Assembly (NCBI RefSeq): GCF_009915765.1
Contig: NZ_JAABLQ010000001.1
Location: forward strand, 2,604,001-2,668,000
Source: Pannonibacter sp. XCT-53
GTDB taxonomy: Bacteria > Pseudomonadota > Alphaproteobacteria > Rhizobiales > Stappiaceae
Direction of reading: 5' to 3'
DNA length: 64,000 nucleotides
Part shown: in pieces, positions 1 through 9,073 of the stretch
How the letters are laid out: every line of letters begins with the position of its first letter
Position numbering within the stretch: the stretch's first letter is position 1
Notes under the pieces: generated by a model
What the model saw: only the letters and a program-made list of their open reading frames with translations
Databases searched by the model: none
Told to the model about the DNA's origin: nothing
Program-made: the position numbers and the translations under genes

Positions 1-85
1 TCGGGTCCGGATTGGGTCTATATAAACTCACAAAGAGCAAAAGCAGACGAAGGGACGCACAGGTCCCGTTTTCTTTTGCCTCTAT

Positions 86-104
86 TATGCTCATTTTGAG
101 CATA
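86..104 (+). promoter_or_regulatory. Palindromic operator candidate upstream of nadABC
   Basis: A perfect inverted repeat, TATGCTCA-TTT-TGAGCATA, lies 33 bases before the nadA start codon, in an AT-rich patch that stands out from the GC-rich surroundings. Its size and placement suit a repressor site overlapping the promoter. NAD synthesis operons of alphaproteobacteria have been predicted to be controlled by regulators such as NadQ or NrtR. I infer a site of that kind but cannot match it to a consensus here, and no regulator gene is in the window. Confidence 0.55.
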
Positions 105-137
105 TTCGGGTGCCGGTCCAGCAGGGAGTTAGGTCCG

Positions 138-1223
138 ATGGCAACCACGTTGATTTCTTCCGGCTCCACCTGCCAGGTGAAGCCCGCCGCAGACCTCGCG
201 ATCGACCGGCACGGCTCGGTCGCCCGGCCCGTGCTCGCCTATACGGAAGAGGTCGCCCGCGCGACCGCCCCGATCTACGAAAAGGTGAAGCACATCATCC
301 CGGCCATCGAGTGGCCGGCGCTGGCCCCGACGATCCATGCGATCAACACGCTCAAGAAGGAGCGCAACGCCGTCATCCTGGCGCATAACTACATGACGCC
401 GGACATCTTCCACGGCGTTGCCGACGTGGTGGGCGACAGCCTGCAGCTGGCCGTCGAGGCCACGCGCACGGACGCCGACGTGATCGTGCAGTGCGGCGTG
501 CACTTCATGGCCGAAACGTCGAAGATCCTCAATCCGACCAAGACGGTGCTGATCCCGGACATGCGCGCCGGCTGCTCGCTGGCCGAATCGGTGACGGCGG
601 CCGACGTGCGCGCCCTGCGCGAGCGCAACCCCGGCATCCCGATCATCACCTACGTGAACACCTCGGCTGCGGTGAAGGCGGAGTGCGACATCTGCTGCAC
701 CTCGTCCAACGCGGTGCAGGTGGTGGAAAGCCTCGGCGTGCCGAAGGTGTTCCTGATCCCGGACAAGTATCTGGCCGCGAACGTCGCCCGGCAGACCAAG
801 GTCGAGGTGCTGACCTGGGACGGAGCCTGCGAGGTGCACGAGCGCTTCACGGCGCAGGAGCTGCGGGACTATCGCAAGATCGACCCGGACGTGAAGATCA
901 TCGCCCATCCGGAGTGCCCGCCGGAGGTGGTGGACGAGGCCGACTTCGCCGGCTCGACCAAGCACATGATCGACTGGGTGAAGACCAACAGGCCGGCCAA
1001 GGTGATGATGATCACCGAATGCTCCATGGCCGACAACGTGGCGAGCGAGACGCCGGGCGTGGATTACATCCGCCCCTGCAACCTCTGCCCGCACATGAAG
1101 CGGATCACGCTGGCCAAGATCCTCGACGCGTTGATCGAGATGAAGGAAGAAGTGACCGTCGACCCGGCCGTGGCGGCGAAGGCGCGCCTTGCCGTGGAAC
1201 GGATGATCAATCTGAAGATGTGA
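138..1223 (+). CDS. nadA: Quinolinate synthase NadA
   Basis: NadA condenses iminoaspartate with dihydroxyacetone phosphate to quinolinate in de novo NAD synthesis, using an oxygen-sensitive [4Fe-4S] cluster in the cytoplasm. The 361-residue product has the family pattern: HNYMTPDIF near the N-terminus, Cys in VQCGVHF (about residue 119), Cys in [10 protein letters not shown], and the C-terminal [12 protein letters not shown] motif carrying the last cluster ligand. An in-frame ATG exists at 12, but the ATG at 138 follows AGGGAG at a good distance and gives the usual family length; the upstream extension also runs through the palindrome. It is the first gene of nadA-nadB-nadC. Confidence in function is very high. 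Confidence 0.97.
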   Translation: MATTLISSGSTCQVKPAADLAIDRHGSVARPVLAYTEEVARATAPIYEKVKHIIPAIEWPALAPTIHAINTLKKERNAVILAHNYMTPDIFHGVADVVGDSLQLAVEATRTDADVIVQCGVHFMAETSKILNPTKTVLIPDMRAGCSLAESVTAADVRALRERNPGIPIITYVNTSAAVKAECDICCTSSNAVQVVESLGVPKVFLIPDKYLAANVARQTKVEVLTWDGACEVHERFTAQELRDYRKIDPDVKIIAHPECPPEVVDEADFAGSTKHMIDWVKTNRPAKVMMITECSMADNVASETPGVDYIRPCNLCPHMKRITLAKILDALIEMKEEVTVDPAVAAKARLAVERMINLKM

Positions 1224-1383
1224 CGCCGGTGGACGGGCGGGGCCGATGGCTCCGCCCGTTCCCGTCTCTGCTCTCCCCTCCGGCCTCCTCCGGGCTGTCG
1301 CGGCCTGCCCTGCACGTTGCCGCCTGCCGCCGGAGCCGCTAGGCTCCTGCCCGGTGTTCCGTCGATCAAGTGAAAGCCCTCCC

Positions 1384-3036
1384 ATGGCAGTTCGTAGCGA
1401 CCAGTTTGTTCCGGCCCAGTCCGCCCGCGGTGTGGACGATGTGGTCATCCTCGGCGGCGGTCTGGCCGGCCTGTTCTGCGCGCTGAAGCTGGCGCCACGG
1501 CCGGTGACGATCATTTCCAATGCCCCGATCGGCGAAGGGGCCTCCTCCGCCTGGGCGCAGGGCGGCATTGCCGCAGCGGTCACGGAGGACGACACGGCCG
1601 AGGCGCACATGGCCGACACGATCGCCGTCGGCGGTGGCCTGTGCCAGGACAAGATCGTCGCCATGATGACGGCGGAGGCCGGCCGGCGGGTGCGCGACCT
1701 GCTGAGCTACGGCGTGCCCTTCGACAAGGACCTCGAAGGCCGGCTTGCGGTCTCCCGCGAGGCGGCCCATTCCGCCAGCCGCGTGGTGCGGGTGCGCGGC
1801 GACATGGCCGGACGTGCCATCATGGACGCCCTGGTCGCGGCCGTGCGGCAGACGCCGTCGATCCGCGTCATCGAGGGCTTCCTGGGTGAAAGCCTGATCA
1901 CCGAGGGCAAGTTCGTGACCGGCGTGATGGCGCGGCGGCGCGGCGGCCTGGAACGCCTTGCCTTCCAGGCGCCGGCGGTGGTGCTCGCCTCCGGCGGCAT
2001 CGGCCATCTCTATGCCGTGACGACCAACCCCGGCGAGGCCAACGGCCATGGCATCGGCATGGCGGCCCGGGCCGGCGCGGTGATCGCCGACGCCGAATTC
2101 GTGCAGTTCCACCCGACCGCGCTCGACGTGGGCCGTGACCCGGCCCCGCTGGCGACCGAGGCGCTGCGCGGCGAAGGGGCAACGCTGATCAATTCCGCCG
2201 GCGAACGCTTCATGCAGGCCGTGCATCCGCTGATGGAACTTGCCCCGCGCGACATTGTTGCCCGCGCGATCTTCCGCGAGCGGGCTGCCGGACGCGGAGC
2301 CTTCCTCGACTGCCGCAGCGCCGTCGGGGCGAGCTTTGCCGACCGGTTCCCGACCGTGCATGCGGCGTGCCTGGCAGCGGGGATCGACCCCGTGACCGAT
2401 CCGATCCCGGTCGCGCCGGCCGAGCATTACCACATGGGCGGCGTGCTGACGGATGCCAACGGACGCACCTCGCTGGACGGCCTGTGGGCCGCCGGGGAAG
2501 TGGCCTCCACCGGCGCCCACGGGGCCAACCGGCTGGCCTCGAACTCGCTGCTGGAGGCGGTCGTCTTCGCCGCGCGCATCGCCGAGGACATCCAGGGCCT
2601 GATGCCGACGCCGCGCACCGCCTATTGGGAAGCATTGGATGACGAACCGGGCCTGCCCAGCCAGCGCAACCAGGAGGAACGCGCGGCGATCTCGATCCTG
2701 CGCCAGACCATGAGCGACCTGGTCGGCGTGGAACGCGACGAGGCGGGCCTGCGGCTTGCGCTTGCCCGGATCGCCGCAGCCGAGACGCGGGTGCAGCGCA
2801 CCTCGATCCGCAACATGATGATTGCCGGCAAGATCGTGGCCGCCGCGGCCCTGCAGCGCAAGGAAAGCCGGGGGGCGCATTTCCGCAAGGATGCGCCCGA
2901 GGCCGATCCCGCCCAGGCCAAGCGCAGCTATCTGACGCTGGATCAGGTGAACGCGGCCGCCGCCGCCGCCACCGCCGCCCACCCCAACGCCCTGACCGGC
3001 GTGACCAGCGCGGTGGCAGCAGGAGAAACGGCATGA
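1384..3036 (+). CDS. nadB: L-aspartate oxidase NadB
   Basis: This flavoprotein oxidises L-aspartate to iminoaspartate, the substrate handed to NadA. The 550-residue protein opens with the FAD dinucleotide motif [13 protein letters not shown], then [24 protein letters not shown], and the active-site segment [12 protein letters not shown] of the succinate dehydrogenase/fumarate reductase flavoprotein family. [20 protein letters not shown] and [13 protein letters not shown] follow, and a helical C-terminal domain ends it. The start was set at ATG 1384 because the open frame upstream has no similarity to the family; no strong Shine-Dalgarno is visible there. The stop overlaps the nadC start by four bases, showing translational coupling. 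Confidence 0.96.
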   Translation: MAVRSDQFVPAQSARGVDDVVILGGGLAGLFCALKLAPRPVTIISNAPIGEGASSAWAQGGIAAAVTEDDTAEAHMADTIAVGGGLCQDKIVAMMTAEAGRRVRDLLSYGVPFDKDLEGRLAVSREAAHSASRVVRVRGDMAGRAIMDALVAAVRQTPSIRVIEGFLGESLITEGKFVTGVMARRRGGLERLAFQAPAVVLASGGIGHLYAVTTNPGEANGHGIGMAARAGAVIADAEFVQFHPTALDVGRDPAPLATEALRGEGATLINSAGERFMQAVHPLMELAPRDIVARAIFRERAAGRGAFLDCRSAVGASFADRFPTVHAACLAAGIDPVTDPIPVAPAEHYHMGGVLTDANGRTSLDGLWAAGEVASTGAHGANRLASNSLLEAVVFAARIAEDIQGLMPTPRTAYWEALDDEPGLPSQRNQEERAAISILRQTMSDLVGVERDEAGLRLALARIAAAETRVQRTSIRNMMIAGKIVAAAALQRKESRGAHFRKDAPEADPAQAKRSYLTLDQVNAAAAAATAAHPNALTGVTSAVAAGETA

Positions 3037-3908
3037 GCGCGCGCCCCCTGCCCGAGCTGCCGCAGCTGATGATCGACGATGCGGTGCATGCGGCGCTGCT
3101 TGAAGACTGGGGCCGGGCCGGCGATGTGACCAGCCAGGCGACCATCGGCCGCGACGTGCGCGCGAGCGCCGTGATTGCCGCCCGCAAGCCCGGCGCACTG
3201 GCCGGCATCCGTCTGGCGCAGGCCGCCTTCCGCCTGACCTCGCCGGAGCTGCGGGTGGAGGTGCTGGTCGAGGACGGGGCGCGGCTTGCCCCCGGGCAGG
3301 TGGTGGCCCGCATCGAGGGGCCGGCACGGGCGCTGCTGTCGGCCGAGCGGGTGGCGCTGAACTATCTGGGTCACCTGTCGGGGATCGCCACGGCGACCGC
3401 CCGGTTTGCCGAGGCCATTGCCCACACGCGGGCGCAGATCGTCTGCACGCGCAAGACGACGCCGGGGCTGCGCGCCTTCGAGAAATATGCCGTGCGCTGC
3501 GGCGGCGGCATGAACCACCGCTTCGGCCTCGATGACGCGATCCTGATCAAGGACAATCACATCGCCGTCGCCGGCGGTGTCACCGCCGCCATCGCCTCGG
3601 CCAAGGCCTTCGCCGGCCATCTGGTGAAGATCGAGGTGGAGGTGGACACGCTGGAGCAGCTGAAGGAGGCCATCCCCGCCGGGCCTGACGTCATCATGCT
3701 CGACAACATGGGGCCGGAGCGCCTTGCGGACGCGGTGGCACTCGTGCGGGCGGCCGTCGGTGACCGGATCCGGCTGGAGGCGTCAGGCGGCATCGATCTG
3801 GACACGGTCCGGGCGGTGGCGGAAACGGGGGTGGACCTCATTTCCTCCGGCTGGATCACCCATTCCGCGCCGGTGCTCGACCTCGGCCTCGACATCGGGA
3901 TCGGCTGA
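3033..3908 (+). CDS. nadC: Nicotinate-nucleotide pyrophosphorylase (carboxylating) NadC
   Basis: NadC, a quinolinate phosphoribosyltransferase, turns quinolinate and PRPP into nicotinate mononucleotide, CO2 and pyrophosphate, completing the pathway supplied by the two upstream genes. The 291-residue length is standard. Visible family segments are [13 protein letters not shown], the [17 protein letters not shown] active-site stretch with its Arg/Lys pair, [20 protein letters not shown], and near the C-terminus [12 protein letters not shown] and [11 protein letters not shown]. The ATG overlaps the nadB stop (ATGA). Only 17 bases separate its stop from the convergent hupE-like gene, so no intrinsic terminator fits between them. 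Confidence 0.97.
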   Translation: MSARPLPELPQLMIDDAVHAALLEDWGRAGDVTSQATIGRDVRASAVIAARKPGALAGIRLAQAAFRLTSPELRVEVLVEDGARLAPGQVVARIEGPARALLSAERVALNYLGHLSGIATATARFAEAIAHTRAQIVCTRKTTPGLRAFEKYAVRCGGGMNHRFGLDDAILIKDNHIAVAGGVTAAIASAKAFAGHLVKIEVEVDTLEQLKEAIPAGPDVIMLDNMGPERLADAVALVRAAVGDRIRLEASGGIDLDTVRAVAETGVDLISSGWITHSAPVLDLGLDIGIG

Positions 3909-3925
3909 TCCCGCCGCGCGCGGCC

Positions 3926-4519
3926 TCAGCCTGCCAGGATACCGAGCCCGACCACGGCGACGACCGCGCCCAGCGCCCGCGACACACGCAGCCCGGTCTG
4001 GCTTCCGGCGCCGAGCAGCGTGCCGATGGCCCAGCCGAGCAGCAGGCCGCCGGCATGCAGCAGCGCGGTCGCCAGCACGAAGCCGGCCGCATAGCCCAGT
4101 TCGCCGGCCGAGCCGATCTCGCCGCCATGGGCATGACCGTGGAACAGGGCGAAGACCGCGACAAGTGCCGCCCCCGGCCCGACCGGAAGGCGGACCGCCA
4201 TGGCGACCAGCAGCCCGAGACCGACGACAGAGGCCGCGATCACGGGCTCGACGAAGGGCAGCGGCAGGCCGGCCACCGCCAGGCCGAAGCCAAGGACCAT
4301 GGTCGCGACAAAGGCCGCAGGCACCAGCAGCAGCGCGCGGCCCCCCAGCGTGAAGGCCCAGAGGCCGACAGCCACCATCACCAGAACATGATCAAGCCCG
4401 AAGACCGGATGGGTGAAGCCGGCGGCAAAGGAGCCATGCGCCACCGGATCGAGGTGCGCGTGGGCCGGAAGCGCCGGAAGCAGGATGACGGAGGCGGTGA
4501 GCAGCAGGCGCTGGAACAT
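3926..4519 (-). CDS. HupE/UreJ family membrane protein (probable nickel/cobalt permease)
   Basis: This 197-residue protein has an N-terminal signal-like hydrophobic segment ending in AHAHL, followed by about six transmembrane segments. Its loops carry the HupE/UreJ signatures HPVFGLDHVLVM (the HX5DH motif) and the histidine-rich FHGHAHGGE. Proteins of this family import Ni2+ or Co2+ for hydrogenase, urease or cobalamin enzymes. No hydrogenase, urease or cobalamin gene is in the window, so the metal is not indicated by context. I looked for a B12 box in the 288-base upstream region and found none. The gene is convergent with nadC and appears monocistronic. Confidence 0.85.
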   Translation of the reverse strand: MFQRLLLTASVILLPALPAHAHLDPVAHGSFAAGFTHPVFGLDHVLVMVAVGLWAFTLGGRALLLVPAAFVATMVLGFGLAVAGLPLPFVEPVIAASVVGLGLLVAMAVRLPVGPGAALVAVFALFHGHAHGGEIGSAGELGYAAGFVLATALLHAGGLLLGWAIGTLLGAGSQTGLRVSRALGAVVAVVGLGILAG

Positions 4520-4743
4520 GGACTATCCTTCCGCGAAAGCAGATGCAGGCCCGAACAGGGACCGATGCGAGTGTTTCTGCTTCGGGAGGATCCGCCAAGC
4601 CCAAAGGAGCGGCATCGGCTGTCGGGTCTGGCACAGTCGCGCGCTGTGACGTCGGCCGGCCCGGGCGACGCCCGGCAACCTACATTGGCAAGGCTCGGGC
4701 TGTGCCTTAGGCCGGCAGCGCAGCCGCAGGCCGCCGGCCGGGG

Positions 4744-4774
4744 GGCCGGAGGGCGGGATGCCCGCCGTCCGGCC
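4744..4774 (-). terminator. GC-rich hairpin downstream of the DEAD-box helicase gene
   Basis: An inverted repeat of 7 bp (GGCCGGA/TCCGGCC), one G-G mismatch and 6 bp (GGCGGG/CCCGCC) closes on an ATG loop. It starts 33 bases after the helicase stop on the minus strand. No U-tract follows, so it may act as a Rho-assisted terminator or a 3'-end stabiliser. The rest of the 4520-4807 gap is GC-rich and holds nothing else I recognise. Confidence 0.45.
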
Positions 4775-4807
4775 TTCGGAAACGGCAGCTGTCTGCCTCA
4801 AAAATGG

Positions 4808-6274
4808 TCAGCCGTTGCGGCGGGCGCCGTCTCGCTGGCCACGCGCCTGAACCTCGGCAGCAAGCTGGGCCGGCCCGCCGACCTGCGGCTTGCGCGGGCC
4901 CTGGCCGCTGCGGGCCGCAGGCTTGGCACCCGCCGGCTGCTGACCCCGGCCGTGCGACTGCGACCGGGCGGGCTTGGCGGTTGCCTCGCCGCTCCGGCGG
5001 TCATCCCCGTGAGACGGGGTGTTGCGCGAGGGACCGTTGCGCGACTGGCCGTTGCGGCCCTGACCCTGCCGCTGGCCCTGGGACTGGCCCTGGGACTGGC
5101 CCTGACGGCCACGGGCCGGACGCGGGGCGGCGTTGCGGCCCTCGGGCGGCGCCTCGCCACTGGCGACCGGGATCCGGATGCCGGTCAGCTTCTCGATGTC
5201 GCGCAGCTGGGTGATCTCGTCCGGGGCACAGAAGGCGATGGCATCGCCATCGGCTCCGGCGCGGGCCGTGCGGCCGATGCGGTGGACATAGCTTTCCGGC
5301 ACATCCGGCAAATCGAAGTTGTAGACATGGCTGACGCCCGGGATGTCGATGCCGCGGGCGGCCACGTCGGTGGCAACAAGGATGCGGGTCTCGCCCGTCT
5401 TCAGTTCCTTGATGGCGCGGTCACGCTGGTTCTGGCTCTTGTTGCCATGGATGGCATTGGCCTTGAGGCCGGCGGCCACGAGCTTGCGGACGACCTTGTC
5501 GGCGCCATGCTTGGTGCGGGCAAAGACCAGCGACAGGTCTTCCGGCCGCTCGCTGAGGCAGGCGATCAGCTTGTCGATCTTCTCGGCCTGCGAGAGGAAG
5601 TGCACGCACTGGGTGACCTTGTCGGCGGTGCGACCGGCAGGCGCGACCTCGACGCGGATCGGATCGTTCAGGTAGGAGCGCGACAGGTCCTCGATCTGCT
5701 TCGGCATGGTGGCCGAGAACAGCAGCGTCTGGCGCTTCTTCGGGATCAGCGTGGCGATGCGGCGCAGGGCGTGGATGAAGCCGAGATCCAGCATCTGGTC
5801 GGCCTCGTCGAGCACCAGATATTCCACCATGTCGAGACGCAGGGCGTTGCGCTCGATCAGGTCGATCAGGCGGCCGGGGGTCGCCACGAGAATGTCGCAG
5901 CCACGCGCCATGCGCTTGATCTGCGGGCCCATGGAGACACCGCCCATGATGGTGGTGACCTGGAGCGGCGAGCCCTTGACGAAGGTGACGAGGTTCTGGG
6001 CGATCTGGTTCACCAGCTCGCGGGTCGGGGCGAGGATCAGCGCCCGGGTGGCGCGGGGCGCGGCGGCCGCCGGATGCGCCAGCAGGCGCTCCACCAGCGG
6101 CAGCCCGAAGGCGGCGGTCTTGCCGGTGCCGGTCTGGGCCAGGCCCATCAGGTCGTTGCCGGCCAGCACATGCGGGATGGCGGCCTGCTGGATCGGGGTC
6201 GGGGTGGTGTAGCCGGCCGCAGTGATCGCCTTGAGGAGGGAAGACGACAGGCCAAGGGTAGAGAATTCGGTCAA
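4808..6274 (-). CDS. DEAD-box ATP-dependent RNA helicase (RhlE-like)
   Basis: A cytoplasmic RNA helicase likely to remodel rRNA or mRNA. All core motifs are present: Q motif with TPTPIQQAAI, motif I AQTGTGKTA, Ia PTRELVNQ, II DEAD, III SAT, V ARGIDIPGV and VI HRIGRTARAG. About 110 residues of basic, low-complexity tail follow, including QGQSQGQSQGQRQGQ and RNGQSRNGPSRN repeats typical of RNA-binding extensions in RhlE/DeaD relatives. No ATG fits: the conserved N-terminus (TEFSTLGLS) begins at a TTG preceded by AAGGA at proper spacing, so a TTG start at 6274 (488 residues) is chosen. A 446-base gap upstream may be a long 5' leader. Confidence 0.92.
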   Translation of the reverse strand: MTEFSTLGLSSSLLKAITAAGYTTPTPIQQAAIPHVLAGNDLMGLAQTGTGKTAAFGLPLVERLLAHPAAAAPRATRALILAPTRELVNQIAQNLVTFVKGSPLQVTTIMGGVSMGPQIKRMARGCDILVATPGRLIDLIERNALRLDMVEYLVLDEADQMLDLGFIHALRRIATLIPKKRQTLLFSATMPKQIEDLSRSYLNDPIRVEVAPAGRTADKVTQCVHFLSQAEKIDKLIACLSERPEDLSLVFARTKHGADKVVRKLVAAGLKANAIHGNKSQNQRDRAIKELKTGETRILVATDVAARGIDIPGVSHVYNFDLPDVPESYVHRIGRTARAGADGDAIAFCAPDEITQLRDIEKLTGIRIPVASGEAPPEGRNAAPRPARGRQGQSQGQSQGQRQGQGRNGQSRNGPSRNTPSHGDDRRSGEATAKPARSQSHGRGQQPAGAKPAARSGQGPRKPQVGGPAQLAAEVQARGQRDGARRNG

Positions 6275-6720
6275 GAAATGTCCTTCACAGGCAGCGCGGC
6301 GCCTCTGGCCCGCGCGCGGTGACGGCCGGCGCCCGCTAGGGACCGGCTTCAGGCGGTTGCGGTCCCTGCCCTGCGTCGCGAGCCTCATTGCCCGCCGACC
6401 AGCAAGAACCGTCAGAACCCCGCGTGACATGGGAACTTGGAGAAAAAGACGCCGGACCGTTGGTCCCGTGCGAGCCGCGATCCCTGTTCCCGCTGTCTCC
6501 GTTGCCTGGCGACACAGCGACCGGGCGGTCGTCTGGACACGGGCGTCAGCCCCGACGCGGCACATGCAGGCCGCGATGCCCTGCAGGAGCGAGGGCGGGC
6601 GCGTGGAGAGGGAACGGGTCGCTCACGCGGCGACCGGATCACATCTGCCTGCTGTATCTGCCTTGTGCGCTGCAATGTCAAGCACGGCCTGCAGGGCGTC
6701 AGCCCGGAGGTCGCGGCCGC
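6275..6720. other. 446-base gap between helicase and chorismate mutase genes
   Basis: No credible gene is visible on either strand. The segment is the upstream region of the minus-strand helicase and the 3' flank of chorismate mutase. At 6338-6367 a perfect 8-bp inverted repeat (AGGGACCG/CGGTCCCT) with a 14-base loop lies about 65 bases before the helicase start. Long structured leaders are common on cold-shock RNA helicase genes; linking this hairpin to such control is inference. No clear promoter was found. Confidence 0.4.
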
Positions 6721-7068
6721 CTAGTCCTGCGGCGGCGTCAGGGAGAGGCCGGTGCGGGCGGAAATCGTGCGCTGCTCGTAGGCGACGTTCCAGTCGATCA
6801 GCACCCGCCAGACCGTTTCGGCCTGCTCCGGCTCGAGGCCGAGGGCAGCCGCGCGGGCACGGATGTCGGCCAGCATGGTGTCGATGCGGTGCTGGTCGTA
6901 GGCCTCGTCCGGATGCTGCTTGATCTCCGCCATGCGGCGGACGTAGGTCTGCCGCTCGGCAAAGAGGGCGACCAGCGCACGGTCGAGCCGGTCGATCTCG
7001 TGCCGGATGTGCGCCTTCTCCGTGCAATCGGCGGCACTGCGCAGGCGCTGGTCCCGAATGTCCGTCAC
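6721..7068 (-). CDS. Chorismate mutase, AroQ fold
   Basis: A stand-alone chorismate mutase that converts chorismate to prephenate for phenylalanine and tyrosine synthesis. The 115-residue all-helical protein has the AroQ layout: IRHEIDRLDRALVALFAER in helix 1, then AEIKQHP, and a downstream basic/acidic helix including DQHRIDTML and EQAETVWRVLIDWN. It lacks a signal peptide, so it is cytoplasmic. The start is GTG at 7068, preceded by AAGGGG. Its stop lies beyond the helicase upstream region, and the radical SAM gene is 88 bases upstream on the same strand, so co-transcription is possible. Confidence 0.88.
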   Translation of the reverse strand: MTDIRDQRLRSAADCTEKAHIRHEIDRLDRALVALFAERQTYVRRMAEIKQHPDEAYDQHRIDTMLADIRARAAALGLEPEQAETVWRVLIDWNVAYEQRTISARTGLSLTPPQD

Positions 7069-7156
7069 GTGAGCCCCTTCCTCCTCGATGATCTCGCAGG
7101 TGCGGTAGCCGCCCGCCCGGCTGACGTCAAGCGCCGGATCGTCGCAACGGCAGGTC

Positions 7157-8281
7157 TCAGAACAGCGACAGCTGCACGCCGCCGGTCTGGGGCGCGGTGA
7201 ACAGCTCCGTGGTGAGCTTGCGCCGGCGCTGGTTGAGACCGAGGCGACGGGCGGTCAGGGCGAAGCGCTGGCCGATCTGCTGGGCATAGGGCCCCTGCCC
7301 CTTCATCCGCTGTCCCCATTCGGCGTCGTAATCCTTGCCGCCGCGCATGGAGCGCAGGATGTTCATGACATGGCGGTAGCGGTCCGGCCGGTTGCGCAGC
7401 AGCCAGTCGCGGAAGAGTTCCGAAACTTCCAGCGGCAGGCGCAGCAGCACATAGCCGGCCTCGGTGGCCCCGTTGCCGGCTGCCGCCTCCAGGATCGCCT
7501 CGATCTCGCTGTCGGTGAGGGCCGGAATGATCGGGGCCATCATGACGGAGACCGGAACGCCCGCCTCGGACAGTCCCTTGATCGCGGCCAGGCGACGGTG
7601 CGGCGCGCTGGCGCGGGGCTCCAGCGTGCGGGCGATGTCGCGGTCAAGCGAGGTGATCGACAGGGCGACCTTGGCCAGCCCCTTCTCCGCCATGCGGGCA
7701 AGGATGTCCACATCCCGCAGGACAAGCGCGGACTTGGTGACGATGCCGACCGGATGCCCGGTGCGCTCCAGCACCTCGAGGATCTCGCGCATCAGCCGGT
7801 AGCGGCGCTCGATCGGCTGGTAGGGATCGGTGTTGGTGCCGATGGCGATGGTGCGGGGCTGGTAGCCGGGGCGGCCCAGCTCGCGCTCCAGCAGCTCGGC
7901 CGCATTGGGCTTGGCAAAGAGCCGGGTCTCGAAATCGAGCCCCGGCGACAGGCCCATGAAGGCATGGGACGGGCGGGCGAAACAGTAGACGCAGCCATGC
8001 TCGCAGCCGCGATAGGGGTTGATCGACCGGTCGAAGGAAATGTCCGGCGAGGTGTTGCGGGTGATGATGCTGCGGGCCTTTTCCTCCTGCACGGTGGTCT
8101 TGAGCGGCGGCAGGTCATCCAGCGTCTCCCAGCCGTCGTCGAAGGCCTCGCGCTGCTCGCGCTCGAAGCGGCCGGAGCGGTTGAGACCGGCACCGCGGCC
8201 CCGCCGCAGATCCTCCGCCACGCGCGCGCCGGCCAGTGCCGTGTCGCTGCTGACCTGATCGATCAGGGTAATTGCCGCCAT
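7157..8281 (-). CDS. PA0069-family radical SAM protein (SPL-like), with C-terminal clamp-binding motif
   Basis: The 374-residue protein carries CEHGCVYC, the CxxxCxxC motif that binds the radical-SAM [4Fe-4S] cluster, within NPYRGCEHGCVYCFARPSH. IAIGTNTDPYQPIE follows, and the TIM-barrel core resembles spore photoproduct lyase relatives. The PA0069 family has no settled function. Two features suggest DNA repair: the extreme C-terminus reads GVQLSLF, a canonical sliding-clamp binding pentapeptide (QLxLF), and a GTTC-N7-GTTC LexA-type box lies 29 bases before the ATG. The gene is divergent from the glycosyltransferase at 8396. Family assignment is confident; the repair role is inference. Confidence 0.9.
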   Translation of the reverse strand: MAAITLIDQVSSDTALAGARVAEDLRRGRGAGLNRSGRFEREQREAFDDGWETLDDLPPLKTTVQEEKARSIITRNTSPDISFDRSINPYRGCEHGCVYCFARPSHAFMGLSPGLDFETRLFAKPNAAELLERELGRPGYQPRTIAIGTNTDPYQPIERRYRLMREILEVLERTGHPVGIVTKSALVLRDVDILARMAEKGLAKVALSITSLDRDIARTLEPRASAPHRRLAAIKGLSEAGVPVSVMMAPIIPALTDSEIEAILEAAAGNGATEAGYVLLRLPLEVSELFRDWLLRNRPDRYRHVMNILRSMRGGKDYDAEWGQRMKGQGPYAQQIGQRFALTARRLGLNQRRRKLTTELFTAPQTGGVQLSLF

Positions 8282-8309
8282 GGGTCCGCGTTCCTCGACT
8301 CGCCAATGA

Positions 8310-8324
8310 GAACATTACCGGAAC
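8310..8324 (-). promoter_or_regulatory. LexA (SOS) box candidate
   Basis: On the minus strand the sequence is GTTCCGGTAATGTTC, an exact match to the direct-repeat operator GTTC-N7-GTTC known for alphaproteobacterial LexA. It ends 29 bases before the radical SAM ATG, where a repressor would cover the -10 region (TAATGT occurs within it). It is also 72 bases upstream of the divergent glycosyltransferase. No other such box was noticed in intergenic DNA of this window. Confidence 0.7.
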
Positions 8325-8395
8325 ATTAGCCGAAAACGCAGACGCGGCAAGGGCCTCCCTCGCCTTGTCCGCCAAAAGCCGCTAGAACGCTCCCC

Positions 8396-9073
8396 ATGAT
8401 CAGTGTCGTCATCTCCAGTCTCGACAACGAGGAAGGCCTCGCGCACAGCCTGACCGCCCTGGTGCCGGCGGCGGCCGAGGGTATCGTCCGGGAAGTGGTG
8501 GTGATGGATGGCGGCTCGCGCGACGGCAGCGTGACCGTGGCCGACGCAGCCGGATGCGAGCTGCATGTGCTCCTGGCGGGCGAAGGCCGTCGCTACGCCG
8601 AAGGCGCGGCCCGCGCTGCCAAATCTCCCTGGCTCCTGTTCCTGCCGGCCGGCAGCGTTCTGGAAGCCGGCTGGCACACGGACGCAGCCTCCTTCGTCGA
8701 ACGGGCCGAACGCAGCGGACAGGCGGACCGATGCGCCGCCGCCTTCCATCTGAGGCGCGATGATTTCGGGCTGTCCGCCCGGCTGAGCGAAACGGCGGCC
8801 ACCCTGTCGACGCGGCTGTTCGGCATGCCCTGCAACGAACAGGGCCTGCTCGTCTCCCGCCGGCTCTATGTGGCGCTTGGCGGACACCGCGACCTGGCCG
8901 GACTGGCCGATCTGGACATTGCGCGGCGCATCGGACGCAGCCGCCTGGTGCTGCTGCGCAGCGCCGCAATTGCGCCGCAGCGGCCCAACCATGGCCCGCG
9001 CCAGACCCTGGCCCGCCTGGCGGTGACCGCCCTGCGGCTGCCGCCGAGACTTGCCGCCGGCCTGCACGGCTGA
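8396..9073 (+). CDS. Family 2-like glycosyltransferase
   Basis: A 225-residue cytoplasmic protein with a GT-A fold start: ISVVISSLDNEEGLAHSL, then VVVMDGGSRDGSV (the nucleotide-sugar binding DxG segment), and KSPWLLFLPAGSVLE where family 2 enzymes bind metal and donor. It is shorter than most family 2 transferases and lacks membrane segments. Acceptor and donor are unknown. No Shine-Dalgarno is seen before ATG 8396; a TAGAAC -10-like hexamer about eight bases upstream allows a leaderless transcript. It is divergent from the radical SAM gene and shares its promoter region, including the LexA-type box. Confidence 0.75.
   Translation: MISVVISSLDNEEGLAHSLTALVPAAAEGIVREVVVMDGGSRDGSVTVADAAGCELHVLLAGEGRRYAEGAARAAKSPWLLFLPAGSVLEAGWHTDAASFVERAERSGQADRCAAAFHLRRDDFGLSARLSETAATLSTRLFGMPCNEQGLLVSRRLYVALGGHRDLAGLADLDIARRIGRSRLVLLRSAAIAPQRPNHGPRQTLARLAVTALRLPPRLAAGLHG

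Noticed and set aside
12-137. Extended nadA start at ATG 12
   Set aside because: It adds 42 unconserved residues across the palindromic operator; ATG 138 has a Shine-Dalgarno and gives the family length.
129-3327. Long antisense frames over nadA, nadB and nadC (511 and 653 codons)
   Set aside because: Composition is His/Arg/Gly-rich nonsense typical of reversed GC-rich genes, and the plus strand encodes complete NAD enzymes.
4520-4807. Possible cobalamin riboswitch upstream of the HupE-like gene
   Set aside because: Neither the B12 box nor the conserved GCCACTG core is present on the minus strand.
5060-5115. Tandem repeats resembling a CRISPR or satellite array
   Set aside because: The repeats are in frame and encode the QGQ tail of the helicase; there are no spacers.
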